From: a virus
Virus record (IMG/VR): IMGVR_UViG_3300021440_000144
Location: 1-20,308 of that record
Reading direction: 5' to 3' (one strand)
Length of the DNA stretch: 20,308 nucleotides
The notes below the pieces were generated by a model. The model was not told the origin of the DNA. It did not search any database and saw only the letters and a list, made by a program, of their open reading frames with translations. Both the position numbers and the translations under genes were made by a program. Shown one piece after another: positions 1 to 8,798 of the stretch; within the stretch, counting starts at the first letter, position 1; each line of letters opens with the position of its first letter.

Positions 1-2702
1 TAAATCCTTAGGCGTTTGTTGTTCGCTGTATTAGCGAACTGACCAGCCATATCAATTTCTATTGAGTCGTCGTTAACCAGGAGCGTATTGGCAGGCATGG
101 ACCATGACATCAAGTCATCCTCGCCAGTCCCAACATTCCCAACGGTCGAGGTACCAATTACTAGAGCGCCAGATGATGTTTGTCTCCATGTCCCAGGCGT
201 TCCAGCCGTGATACATTTTCCGCCAACTATCGCATTTGTTCCCGAGCTGTATTTATAGGTGCTGCCAGCCCTCCAATATCCGGTACTAGGTGCTGAGGAT
301 GCAACTATCTGGACGTCGGTATCGTTTGGCGTGTAAACTCCAGTATATGCCAGTCTCGGGTTATTGGCTAGGCCAGTAATCGCTAAAGACCCATCTGTTT
401 GGAATGACGCTATCCAATTCCCCTCTGGTGTTGAGGCTGGGTCCGATCCGTATTCGATTAAATAAGGGTTGCCACCAATCCCAACAAATACCCTATACCA
501 TTTAGATGCTGTGACGGGCCTTAATCTAAATCTTTGGAGATTTCCCGTCGCGCTCCCTGTATACCATTTTAGTGCGACCTGTTGTCCGCTCTCCCTCATG
601 AATACACCACAAGTGATTTCCACATAATACCCAGAAGATGCGGCAACTGTTGGCGTATATGTTGGGTTAGACCCAGAGGTAACTGTATACCCTGTCAGGA
701 TTTTTGGAATTACAATCCTATCTAAGCTATACGCTCTTGATGCGTCTTCTGTTATTCCTAATTTTTCCGTTCCCGAAAACTCACAGGTATCAATGATGTT
801 TTCCACATCGTCATTTGGGCCACTGTTTGCAATGGTTTGACGATATCGGCCACCGTATGAAATAATAGACGCCCTAACAAGCCATCCTTGAGACGCGGAG
901 ATACCGCTATTCGTGGTTTTGAAAAGATTACCGCCACCATTGCGCATCACGTATCCGCGATACACTTCAACTATTTGGTCATTGTGGCCACTGTTTAAAA
1001 ATCTATCGCCTTCGCAGTATGTGTAGTAGTCGTTTATTTCGCCTATGTGTACAGAGCTTTCCCGAGTCACTTTTACAAGTGTTTCGGTTGTTCTCATTGT
1101 TTCGATGTTTAAACCGGTAAATCGACCAACGCTGCTTTCAATGTATAGGGCGTGCTTTGATCTTGGAGCAAACGTTCCGGCCCCATTGGTGAATGTGTCG
1201 TAATTAGTTAATCCCCATTCAATGTTTGTGGCTTCGGAAGAGAATCCAACAGAATCATCAATCATGATAGGTGCAAAACCAGTAACACCACCGGTTACAA
1301 TCGTGCAAACCCTAAAAGTCCTAATGCAAATACGGCAGGCATTCATTGAGTTTAGATGAATGGGGGCGTGATTCGTTCCCCACACTTGCTCCCATTCGGC
1401 CTGGCTTATTCCTGCACTCCCAACGGCATCGCAAGTCGTGTTCGTGCATCGGATATTTATATCAGATAAATACCCAAGACCTACGTAGATTTGGCCAACT
1501 CCTCCATTGATTTTAATATCGATCTTACTGCCTTCATTCAGATTTTCATAATAAAGGAAGTATTTTGTTTTCCCTAGGCCGAAGTGTAAAGCCTCAAGGG
1601 AAAAATTACTCATTCTTATCCAGCCCTCGCCAAGGGTATCGCCTTCAAAGCAATTGATAAAGGTAGCGGGGTCGTGGGCGATTCCGCTTGCATCTGCCGA
1701 CACGCCTTCAATGATGATAGACCTTTGAGGTATCGTGATAGTTCCGGTTACTCGATACCAACCAGTAAAAAAGGCTTTGCGCGACCCCGTAGCCATGGCC
1801 GTCATGCACGCCTGAACCGCTGCCGTGTTATCTGTCGCCGTGGTATAGGCATCAGGGACGCCACCCCAATGTTCAGGGCTGCAAACGAAATCACACCCAG
1901 TAGCAAACTCCACAACTCCGCTCCCGGTGTAGCTAAACGCTCGGCGCATTCCCCATGAAAAAGGGCCGTTTATGGTCAGGGTATAATCCCCATGCGCAAA
2001 CACCCCGCCGCCGTCACGGATGGAGATGTTTGATAGTATTGTAACATTTGAAGCCAAATCAACTTGGACATCGATTATAATCGAGCCTTCGGCGACACCA
2101 AATGAAGAGTAAGCGGCAATAAGCGCATCAGTATCAACTGCTGCCGAGATATCACCAGCACCAAAATCACTTATTCTGACTTCGTTTTGATTTTCTAATA
2201 CTCTGAACCATCTACCGGTCCCACTGGAGACAGTTGGGGCTATAATCGTTCCGCCATTGTCAGATGCTGTGCTTGTTGAATCCCAATAGAATAATCCACC
2301 ACCAGGAGTTCCATATCCATTATACCCGATCACCTCAACTGTGGTAAACTGGCCCTCATCTAACCCACGAAGCTCGGCAATTGTCCCGACAATTCCACTT
2401 CCGCTTCCAGAAGAGTTGCTGATATTGATATTGTCCCATGTTTTTATCGCTGCCGCAGGCGGGTCCGTATCAGTTGATGGAGAGTTAACAATCTTATATC
2501 CACCAGAACCTAACCAGAGGTTACACTCGCCATTTGAACCTAGGATAATTGGGTTGGTATTAGCTGCGCCTGACTCGCTTACATAGGTCGTCTTTTTGGT
2601 GGTTGTTCCCGGTTCATAAGTAAAAACCTTTCCCCCTGCGTTTGGGGTAACTCCGTCAGCCAAGTAAAACTTTTGATCAATCCATGGAGGCAGTGTAGCC
2701 AT
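1..2702 (-). CDS. Tailspike with tandem pectate-lyase-like beta-helix entries (3' end outside window)
   Basis: The frame is open without a stop for 900 codons from an ATG at 2700-2702 to the left edge, so the C-terminus is missing. An AAGGA ribosome site lies 7 nt before the ATG, inside the end of the preceding gene. Residues about 12-75 (FYLADGVTPNAGGKVFTYEPG, then GSNGECNLWLGSGGYK) match the particle-binding head common to podovirus tail fibres and spikes. Residues about 136-170 carry the GLFYWDSTST...GTGRWFRV motif frequent before spike beta-helices. ISDFGAGD...VDTDALIAA (about 177-197) and HWGGVPD...DNTAAVQA (about 278-298) both look like N-terminal entries to pectate-lyase-type right-handed beta-helices. 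Near the edge, DDLMSWSMPANTLLVNDDSIEI resembles a C-terminal beta domain shared by phage tail proteins. Inferred role: trimeric receptor-binding spike that binds and perhaps cleaves a surface polysaccharide. Catalytic residues cannot be assigned. Confidence 0.88.
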   Translation of the reverse strand, partial: MATLPPWIDQKFYLADGVTPNAGGKVFTYEPGTTTKKTTYVSESGAANTNPIILGSNGECNLWLGSGGYKIVNSPSTDTDPPAAAIKTWDNINISNSSGSGSGIVGTIAELRGLDEGQFTTVEVIGYNGYGTPGGGLFYWDSTSTASDNGGTIIAPTVSSGTGRWFRVLENQNEVRISDFGAGDISAAVDTDALIAAYSSFGVAEGSIIIDVQVDLASNVTILSNISIRDGGGVFAHGDYTLTINGPFSWGMRRAFSYTGSGVVEFATGCDFVCSPEHWGGVPDAYTTATDNTAAVQACMTAMATGSRKAFFTGWYRVTGTITIPQRSIIIEGVSADASGIAHDPATFINCFEGDTLGEGWIRMSNFSLEALHFGLGKTKYFLYYENLNEGSKIDIKINGGVGQIYVGLGYLSDINIRCTNTTCDAVGSAGISQAEWEQVWGTNHAPIHLNSMNACRICIRTFRVCTIVTGGVTGFAPIMIDDSVGFSSEATNIEWGLTNYDTFTNGAGTFAPRSKHALYIESSVGRFTGLNIETMRTTETLVKVTRESSVHIGEINDYYTYCEGDRFLNSGHNDQIVEVYRGYVMRNGGGNLFKTTNSGISASQGWLVRASIISYGGRYRQTIANSGPNDDVENIIDTCEFSGTEKLGITEDASRAYSLDRIVIPKILTGYTVTSGSNPTYTPTVAASSGYYVEITCGVFMRESGQQVALKWYTGSATGNLQRFRLRPVTASKWYRVFVGIGGNPYLIEYGSDPASTPEGNWIASFQTDGSLAITGLANNPRLAYTGVYTPNDTDVQIVASSAPSTGYWRAGSTYKYSSGTNAIVGGKCITAGTPGTWRQTSSGALVIGTSTVGNVGTGEDDLMSWSMPANTLLVNDDSIEIDMAGQFANTANNKRLRI

Positions 2703-2705
2703 CTT

Positions 2706-4655
2706 TTAATCCTTTAATTTCTGGGCAGTTGCTGCCGATGCTTTTGGGAGTTGGTCAATTATTTCGTTCAGTGCTTTTTCAAAAGCAGGAGAGCCTATTT
2801 TGTCAGATGCTAGCGCAAGCCTATACCCTTTGGTTCTCATTAGGCTGGTCAGCTTAGTCAACACACCGGCACCAATACCAGCTGCAGCCGTTGCTACTGG
2901 GTTGGTCGCTCCACCATAACCAACCGCCGCCATCATACCCGCCTTTAGATATGGAATTAAAGACATGCCATTTGATGGGCTTTCGTTCAATTGTCCATAC
3001 CTTTCGGCATGCCGCATGATTTTAGCCAATCCCTTGACCTGTTCTAATTCTTTTCCTTTTAGGGTTGACTCGATAGGGTCTGACATCCTCTCAAGGTATC
3101 CAGCTAGTTTAGCAGGAGATACACCAGATTCAGTAGTTGCGCCTTTAATGGCGTTATCAATCAGACCATCTTTTAAAGCGTCTTTGCCTTTGTCGGCTAA
3201 AAGGTTGTAGAAGTTTGCCGCCCTATCTCCTTTGCCTTTTTTGATGAACTTGTTGAAAATCTCATCGGGCGTGTCGGACTTTATGGCATTGATTATGGTC
3301 CTGTCATTATACGGAACCACATTAGCTTTGTAATGCTCTTGAGCAGTATGGAACGCTTCTTTAAGTCGTTGGTCTTGGGTGTTCATTATCTTAGGCGCAC
3401 CGCCTATGGTACCTATCTCGACCCGCTTGTTAACCAGTAAATCAATGTCATTTTCGATTCCGGTTTTAACATCATTAAGTTGCCTAGCTAGGTTTCTATC
3501 ACCCGCATCAGATGCTTTTTGTGCTGCCTTTTGTAGATCGGACCTGTCCTTTCTCAGTTGAGAGAATGTCCGTCCACTCTTGGATAGGTTTTGGCGAATT
3601 TTGGTAAAAGGATTTGCCTCATTCCCCATGATGTTATCAGCTATGTCCGCTTCATGTTTTGCCGCTTTTTCAATCGCATTTTTAGGTTCAATTGAAACAC
3701 CAGAACTAAGCTGCTCTACTTTGTCGTAGTTGATTTTTGCCTGCGCCCTTCCGGCTTGAGATTTTCTAGCCAATGATTCTTGAATGGCCTCATCCCATGA
3801 CGGGTTGACCTGAGAAGCTTCTTTCTTAATGGCTTCCTGTACCTTTTGCGCACCTTCTTTTCTGAATCCTCCCATACCAACACCTGGAACGCCTTCGAGG
3901 GCTTTCTCGGTCATCTTTCCCTTGCCCGTTACGTCAGCCCGGCTTAAAGGGATATCGTACTTCTTTGAAAGGTCCATCAACTCCTGAACGCCTGAATCTG
4001 AAAACTTTCCTTTTAAAGCATTAAACGCCTTGACTCCAATTTTCTTAACAAGCATTCCTGCGCCGGCAGTACCAGCACCGAACAAAGCCCCATATAGGGT
4101 GTTTTTTGCTCTGGTCTCGTTATCGTCCACAAACTCAGTCGCGCCTATTCCTGCGCCTGCTGTGGCCCCTGTACCAAGAGCTATCCCAACCTTTGCTAGT
4201 GGGTTGGCGACATTTTTAATCGCGTTCAGACCACTAACCCCTGGGATTAGAAATGTTGGAGAGGTGGCCGCGATTCCACCTAAGATTTCCCCGGCTAAAG
4301 CGGTTTTGCTTCCCTTTGAAGCATCCATGTATGCCGCTTTGTCTTCTTTATAACCAGAGACATCACCGCCAACAAGCTGCTTGATCCCGTTGTAAACATC
4401 CAACATACCCTCACCGGCTCCCGCCATAAAACGAGAATAACCAGATAAAGCCCCAAATTGCTTTTGGCGATCTTTGGATACTTGCTTAGAAACGGATTCG
4501 TTAGAGACCTTGATTAGGTCTTGGCGATCAACAGATTGGAGAAGTTCTGGCTTCTTTTTGGCAACCATTTGAATCAAATCAACATCGTCCAAATGAGCGT
4601 ATTCGGGTTTTCTTTCCCTAACCCTGTCCGAGAACTCTTTTACTGATAGCGGCAT
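2706..4655 (-). CDS. Putative DNA ejection (internal virion) protein, 649 aa
   Basis: The N-terminus (SVKEFSDRVRERKPEYAHLDD, then LIQMVAKKKPELL) is the short helical motif at the head of many podovirus internal virion or ejection proteins. Glycine- and alanine-rich hydrophobic stretches follow at roughly residues 120-165 (AGEILGGIAATSPTFLIPG), 187-207 (LYGALFGAGTAGAGMLV) and near the C-terminus (MMAAVGYGGATNPVATAAA, then GIGAGVLTKL). Between them lies a long charged helical region. This pattern fits a protein that leaves the virion with the DNA and enters the host envelope, as P22 gp16 and gp20 do. The start ATG follows GAGG by 7 nt. The preceding gene ends 12 nt upstream and the tailspike begins 3 nt after the TAA. 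The role rests on architecture and position, not on recognised homology to one P22 protein. Confidence 0.78.
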   Translation of the reverse strand: MPLSVKEFSDRVRERKPEYAHLDDVDLIQMVAKKKPELLQSVDRQDLIKVSNESVSKQVSKDRQKQFGALSGYSRFMAGAGEGMLDVYNGIKQLVGGDVSGYKEDKAAYMDASKGSKTALAGEILGGIAATSPTFLIPGVSGLNAIKNVANPLAKVGIALGTGATAGAGIGATEFVDDNETRAKNTLYGALFGAGTAGAGMLVKKIGVKAFNALKGKFSDSGVQELMDLSKKYDIPLSRADVTGKGKMTEKALEGVPGVGMGGFRKEGAQKVQEAIKKEASQVNPSWDEAIQESLARKSQAGRAQAKINYDKVEQLSSGVSIEPKNAIEKAAKHEADIADNIMGNEANPFTKIRQNLSKSGRTFSQLRKDRSDLQKAAQKASDAGDRNLARQLNDVKTGIENDIDLLVNKRVEIGTIGGAPKIMNTQDQRLKEAFHTAQEHYKANVVPYNDRTIINAIKSDTPDEIFNKFIKKGKGDRAANFYNLLADKGKDALKDGLIDNAIKGATTESGVSPAKLAGYLERMSDPIESTLKGKELEQVKGLAKIMRHAERYGQLNESPSNGMSLIPYLKAGMMAAVGYGGATNPVATAAAGIGAGVLTKLTSLMRTKGYRLALASDKIGSPAFEKALNEIIDQLPKASAATAQKLKD

Positions 4656-4667
4656 CTCATGTCCTCT

Positions 4668-6068
4668 TTATAGTCCGTCGATTCCATTATCAAGCTTCTC
4701 TTCCTCGGTGGGCTCTGGGCCTAAAATATCATTCGATTCACGAAATAACCCACGGGTTTCACGCTGTCTCTTTTCCATAATGGAAATAACCCTCCCAAGT
4801 TCTTCCCTTTTCTTGTTTGGGGATATTTTCGTGTTTCCGATTATCGAAAAAGCGTTCTGGATAACGCTCATTTCCTTTTCGGATAAAGCACCAAACCCAG
4901 AGGCACCGGTAGGAGATTGGGATTTAAGATTTCTAAGAGTTTCGATTACTCCAGACGATACAAGAAAGTCAATGTCAGCCTGTAAATCCGCCGCAGGAGT
5001 ACCCGGTACCAATCTTACAACCCCACCGGCACCCGTGACATATTTCATATTCGGGTTTTCTTTTACCGAATGAGCCTTGTCTAGGAAGGTTTGAATCGAT
5101 TGAATTGCCTCAGAGTTTTCCTTTTCGTAAGACTTGGCCTTCTTTGCCAAATCAAGCTTTTTAGCCTTGAACTCTTCTTCTTTTCTGGCGTTATCGGCTT
5201 GTTTAAGAGCTAAATCTGCCCCCTTCAGCGCCAAATCTTGCTTTTTACCTGGGTCAATTCCCTTGTTTATGGTCCCAATCGCTGTTCCTGATTTATCGAA
5301 CATCCCAATCTGACCACCAAGGTCGTGAAAAGTCACTCCAGGGGTTAAAGTGATGCCATCTGGTAGTTGAATTTCTTTAACTCCACCGCTATCACTTGCT
5401 TGAAGAGCAACTATTTGGTCTCCACGCTTACCGTAAATAGGAGTCAATCCGAATTTCGTATCCGATGGCTTATCACCGTTCGCTTTGGCTCTGGCGATTC
5501 TCTGTTCAGGAGTTAAAAATCTCTCTCCAAGGTATAAAAGCTCTTGGCCAACCTTTGGGTTTGCAAACTTTCCTGAAGCGATTTCTTGATCCGAAGGGTT
5601 GTATTCCAACAACCCAGGAGACATCTTCCAGCCCTTTTTCAATCCTTCGTCTCTGGCTAGAAGAAATGATTGGACCGGGTTCTTAGAATCCACAACCCCC
5701 AGAAAAGCACTAGACATATCCTTCGCTTGCGCTTCTTGCTGTGATTGTCTTTCTTGTTGAGCCTTGGCCATTCGCTCTTCAATGTGAGACGCCTCATCAT
5801 AAAACCCAGCCCGGTTAAGGCTTACATAGGCTTTCTCGCTGTCGATATGCCCGTCTGGTGTGAGACTGCTCTTAATAATTCCTTGAAGCTCTGCGGCCCG
5901 TTTTTGTTCGGTTTCTTCTTTTGTCAGAGTTAAATCAGACAGTCTTTGCGCCCTGGCATCTTGGCGCAATGATGTGTACATATTGACCGGCGTAGCCAAA
6001 TCAATCTTAGATTCTCTCACCCCTTGGGTAACAAGTGATGGGTCAGCAATTCCAGGGTTAAACGGCAT
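4668..6068 (-). CDS. Putative virion-internal / ejection protein, 466 aa, coiled-coil rich
   Basis: The ATG overlaps the TAA of the preceding gene (TAATG) and follows a GGGGGA ribosome site. The N-terminus (MPFNPGIADPSLVTQGVRES) is extended and proline-containing. Residues about 30-120 and 270-330 are Lys/Glu/Gln-rich predicted helices, including EERMAKAQQERQSQQEAQAK and a run built from ALKGADLALKQADNARKEEE. The middle (about residues 200-265) contains the GLTPIYGKRGDQIVALQASD region and looks beta-rich. The C-terminal third is again helical. No enzymatic motif is visible. As the middle gene of three between the tail genes and the tailspike, it occupies the place of the P22 ejection genes 7, 20 and 16. 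The ejection role is inferred from that context. It could instead be a tail-chaperone or minor head protein. Confidence 0.72.
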   Translation of the reverse strand: MPFNPGIADPSLVTQGVRESKIDLATPVNMYTSLRQDARAQRLSDLTLTKEETEQKRAAELQGIIKSSLTPDGHIDSEKAYVSLNRAGFYDEASHIEERMAKAQQERQSQQEAQAKDMSSAFLGVVDSKNPVQSFLLARDEGLKKGWKMSPGLLEYNPSDQEIASGKFANPKVGQELLYLGERFLTPEQRIARAKANGDKPSDTKFGLTPIYGKRGDQIVALQASDSGGVKEIQLPDGITLTPGVTFHDLGGQIGMFDKSGTAIGTINKGIDPGKKQDLALKGADLALKQADNARKEEEFKAKKLDLAKKAKSYEKENSEAIQSIQTFLDKAHSVKENPNMKYVTGAGGVVRLVPGTPAADLQADIDFLVSSGVIETLRNLKSQSPTGASGFGALSEKEMSVIQNAFSIIGNTKISPNKKREELGRVISIMEKRQRETRGLFRESNDILGPEPTEEEKLDNGIDGL

Positions 6069-6991
6069 TAGGTTCCCCCAAAAGCTTTAACAGCAAGAGC
6101 ACCTAACTGAAGTCCGGTATTGACCAGGTTTACACCACCTTGATATCCTGCTTGAGAGCGCTGTGCCCCTATGTTTCCCTGTTGCATGGCGATGTTGGCC
6201 AGATTACCGCCTTGTTCAATTTGCTGGTTTCCAATACTATTTGCAGTTGTTTGGCCAACACCAGCCAATGATGCCAACCGGTTATACCTATCAGTGTTTC
6301 CCGCCCTGTTCATGTTGTATTGGTCCATGGCCTGGCCGTATCCAAATGACCGTTCGGACTCAAAAATACCACGCCCAAAAGACCTGTCTGATTCGTATTT
6401 GCCTCGGTTGTAGTTTCGCTGATCCTGGTATCGTCCGTATGCGTTCGCATATTCCTGGGATGCTAACCCCTGGGAGTAGTCTTGCAAATCGGTTCCGGTC
6501 TTACCAGAGAATAATCCACCCCTAGCGGCTGCGCCTGCCTGTACAGATTTATTTCCCTCGGATAATCTGAACTGATAACCGGGATCAGCTTCAAAGTCAA
6601 ACTTCAAATCCTGAAAGGCTGCCGGTCCCTGATATTGAGGGGATTCATATTGCATCGGCTTGGTATCAAATGAACCCGAGTTAATCCCTGCCTCAAGCTG
6701 ACTCAAACCCCTTGAACCAGCCTCTAGCCATGGCTTTTGGGTGTCTAAGGCTTGCTGGAACATCTTTTCCTGGATTGCTTGAGCGTTTGCTAATCCAGCC
6801 CTTTCAGCCTCTGCTGCACCCTTTGCCGCCGTTACACCACTAGCGTCTTCCCAAAGATTTCCAAGCTGTCTAGGTGCTCTGGCGACATTATCCAATAGAC
6901 CAAAGTCTTGATTGCCAGCTAACCCTCCGGTCACTATCCCAAGACCCGCACGGCCCACTTTTTTAGCTTGTCGAGTAAAATAATTTGACAT
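6068..6991 (-). CDS. DNA ejection protein, P22 gp7-like family, 307 aa
   Basis: The body carries the signature of a widespread podovirus ejection family: FDFEADPGYQFRLSEG (about residues 131-146), then AAARGGLFSGKTGTDLQDY, ASQEYANAYGRYQ and NRLASLAGVGQTTANSIG (about 237-254). The C-terminal 50 residues are Gln/Gly/Asn-rich. A local duplication, YESDRSFGRG followed by FESERSFGYG, lies near residues 199-218. Two ATGs are possible. The one at 7001-7003 sits 1 nt after GAGGG, too close for ribosome binding. The one at 6989-6991 gives an MSNYFTRQAKK start 2 nt beyond the stop of the preceding gene, so it is preferred. The family acts inside the virion and is released during infection. It is the first of three consecutive putative ejection genes. 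Confidence 0.85.
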   Translation of the reverse strand: MSNYFTRQAKKVGRAGLGIVTGGLAGNQDFGLLDNVARAPRQLGNLWEDASGVTAAKGAAEAERAGLANAQAIQEKMFQQALDTQKPWLEAGSRGLSQLEAGINSGSFDTKPMQYESPQYQGPAAFQDLKFDFEADPGYQFRLSEGNKSVQAGAAARGGLFSGKTGTDLQDYSQGLASQEYANAYGRYQDQRNYNRGKYESDRSFGRGIFESERSFGYGQAMDQYNMNRAGNTDRYNRLASLAGVGQTTANSIGNQQIEQGGNLANIAMQQGNIGAQRSQAGYQGGVNLVNTGLQLGALAVKAFGGT

Positions 6992-6993
6992 GA

Positions 6994-7374
6994 TTAGTAC
7001 CATCCCTCAATGGAATCGAATCTTACTTCTAAAACTTGTCCATCGGTAACAGCCTGAGATGCCGCTCCCTTTATGTTCTCGCTATTGCCATTAACCGTTA
7101 CACTATTCCCAGACGACCCAACATTCACAACACGAACCAAAACGCCTTGTTCACCCTTGGCCAGATTAACAACTATCGCGCCTGAATTTGTATTGCAAAC
7201 TAGGTTAATACCTTGATTTGTGACACTATAAGGTGAATTCGTGCTGGTAATTCTTATGGTTTCGATTGCTACCGTACCTAAAAGATTCTGGACAAGTTGA
7301 AACCATCCAATCCAAACCCTTGAGGCTAGACCACTCGATTCAGATAGAACTTGTTTAATTGGTGCCGGTTGCAT
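6994..7374 (-). CDS. Small beta-rich tail-associated protein, 126 aa, unknown function
   Basis: The start overlaps the gp10-like stop as TAATG, with a strong GGAGG site 7 nt upstream inside that gene. After a short helical N-terminus with WIGWFQLVQNLLG (about residues 22-34), the rest is a run of beta strands: INLVCNTNSGAIVVNLAKG, GVLVRVVNVGSSGNSVTVNG, and a C-terminal VLEVRFDSIEGWY. This NTxxGAIxVxL...GNSVTVxG pattern recurs in small phage tail and fibre-associated domains. No coiled coil is visible, so it does not look like the P22 gp26 tail needle, although it sits in the corresponding place between gp10 and the ejection genes. It may be a minor tail or plug protein. That is inference from position only. 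Confidence 0.75.
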   Translation of the reverse strand: MQPAPIKQVLSESSGLASRVWIGWFQLVQNLLGTVAIETIRITSTNSPYSVTNQGINLVCNTNSGAIVVNLAKGEQGVLVRVVNVGSSGNSVTVNGNSENIKGAASQAVTDGQVLEVRFDSIEGWY

Positions 7375-8798
7375 TATTCAACCTCCAGATAAGCACCTAG
7401 AACAATCCATTTCACTGGGTCGGTACACTTTATTCTAAAAATCCTATCACGCGAAGACCCTAAACGATTCCACTTGACTCGTTTTCTATACTCGCCCAAT
7501 TTACCCGCGCTTCTCCATCTCTCGCTTCCCCAAGTATGCCCACCATCATTAGATATTTGGAGCATGATTTGAGGGTCTTCTCCTTGTCCAGAAACAAGCC
7601 CAATACCAGATTCTACATCAAGTTGGAATGAGCCATAAAACGACCTGTCGAGGTTATTCCAAATGTGTGGAGATGTTCTCTCTCTGTGGATTAAATCCCC
7701 ATCGTCTGTATAGGTGTCGGAATCAACCTCGAAAACGCTAGATGACCTCCAATCCCCTACAAATACCTCACCGAAGGCAAAGTCTTGAACAATTCCCCTA
7801 GCCATGTATGAGATGTTATTAGAATTCGTCCAGCTTTCCTCATGCCATAAACTAGTGGTAGCGTCATACACCCAAGTTACTGAAGGAGTTGGGAAGCTTA
7901 TTTGATAAAAATCATGCCCTAGTTTTTGGTATGAATATCCAATAGCGTCATCAATTTTTGAATATCTCTGGATAGCTTGCTCGATTGCATGAGTTGAGAT
8001 AACCCTGGGTTGATACCCTTCATTGGTGTAAACCCTTCCCCATCCACCGTCATCTCCACCGATCCAAAATATATTCGTGTCACTTTTGGCTAGAGAATAA
8101 GGAGCAATGTTCCCTACCCCATGATTTGACCCTTGAATCCTCGCGAAGGTTCCGTGAGATAGACCGGTATTATAATGGATCTCATACGATTGAGGACCAA
8201 ATAACCAAAGCTCTCCATTTAACGCAATTAGAGAGGTTAGGTAATCTGGGCTTCCTTCAGAAGATGCAATGTTAAGGCCAGGCCATGAAGTACCATCAGC
8301 TAAATCTGACCACTGATAGCTCTGGGTGTTTGGTTTGTTTGATATGAAGTATTGGTCAATGAATGCTACATGAGTCCCACCAGGATAGCCTAAGTCGGTT
8401 ATTTCTGCAAAAGAGTCATCCGAGAAGTTAAGGATGTACCCCTTTCCATTTGATCCATCAACTAGAATAAGTTGAAATCCGTTATCAGTCATTTTGACGA
8501 TTCCGGTGGTACTTGTAATCGTACCCCTGGAAATAGAAGTACCATTGCTATAAATTTCGCTCAAAGTATTTCCGCAAACTCCAAAAAACCTATCATTCGA
8601 TGCGTTGTATAGCGCACGAATCGATCCGCCTCCATCAAGGGTAGCGAAAGGCTTTAATCCAGGTCTAGGCTTTAATGAGAGCGAAGACTTACTATTTGAA
8701 TCGTCAACCTCTGGATACCAATTCAAACATCTCTGACAGTTTATGTTCAGGGAGTCATTTGTATAAGCTGGCCCAACAAATGGAATTGGTGTTGACAT
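7374..8798 (-). CDS. P22 gp10-like packaged-DNA stabilisation / tail hub protein, 474 aa
   Basis: At 474 aa the product is close to the 472 aa of P22 gp10. The N-terminus has the family layout: FVGPAYTND, then the CQRCLNWYPEV segment, SLSLKPRPGLKPFATL, and GGSIRALYNASNDRFFGVCG. Gly/Asp/Trp-rich strand repeats follow, including TSWPGLNIASSEG, LWLFGPQSYEIHYN and IFWIGGDDGGWGRVY, and the end is charged (WNRLGSSRDRIFRIKC). In P22 this protein joins the gp4 ring to the needle and helps hold packaged DNA. The gene begins in a TAATG junction with the gp4-like gene and has no clear Shine-Dalgarno, so translational coupling is likely. Confidence 0.87.
   Translation of the reverse strand: MSTPIPFVGPAYTNDSLNINCQRCLNWYPEVDDSNSKSSLSLKPRPGLKPFATLDGGGSIRALYNASNDRFFGVCGNTLSEIYSNGTSISRGTITSTTGIVKMTDNGFQLILVDGSNGKGYILNFSDDSFAEITDLGYPGGTHVAFIDQYFISNKPNTQSYQWSDLADGTSWPGLNIASSEGSPDYLTSLIALNGELWLFGPQSYEIHYNTGLSHGTFARIQGSNHGVGNIAPYSLAKSDTNIFWIGGDDGGWGRVYTNEGYQPRVISTHAIEQAIQRYSKIDDAIGYSYQKLGHDFYQISFPTPSVTWVYDATTSLWHEESWTNSNNISYMARGIVQDFAFGEVFVGDWRSSSVFEVDSDTYTDDGDLIHRERTSPHIWNNLDRSFYGSFQLDVESGIGLVSGQGEDPQIMLQISNDGGHTWGSERWRSAGKLGEYRKRVKWNRLGSSRDRIFRIKCTDPVKWIVLGAYLEVE

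Noticed and set aside
1674-1958. Plus-strand ORFs opposite the tailspike (also 2341-2586)
   Set aside because: The minus-strand frame is continuous and carries recognisable tailspike motifs, so these are shadows.
1-2702. Target of a diversity-generating retroelement in the tailspike
   Set aside because: No reverse transcriptase or template/variable repeat pair is visible in the window, and the spike's C-terminus is missing.
6992-7003. Upstream ATG for the gp7-like gene
   Set aside because: GAGGG is only 1 nt before it. The second ATG has workable spacing and gives the family-like MSNYF start.
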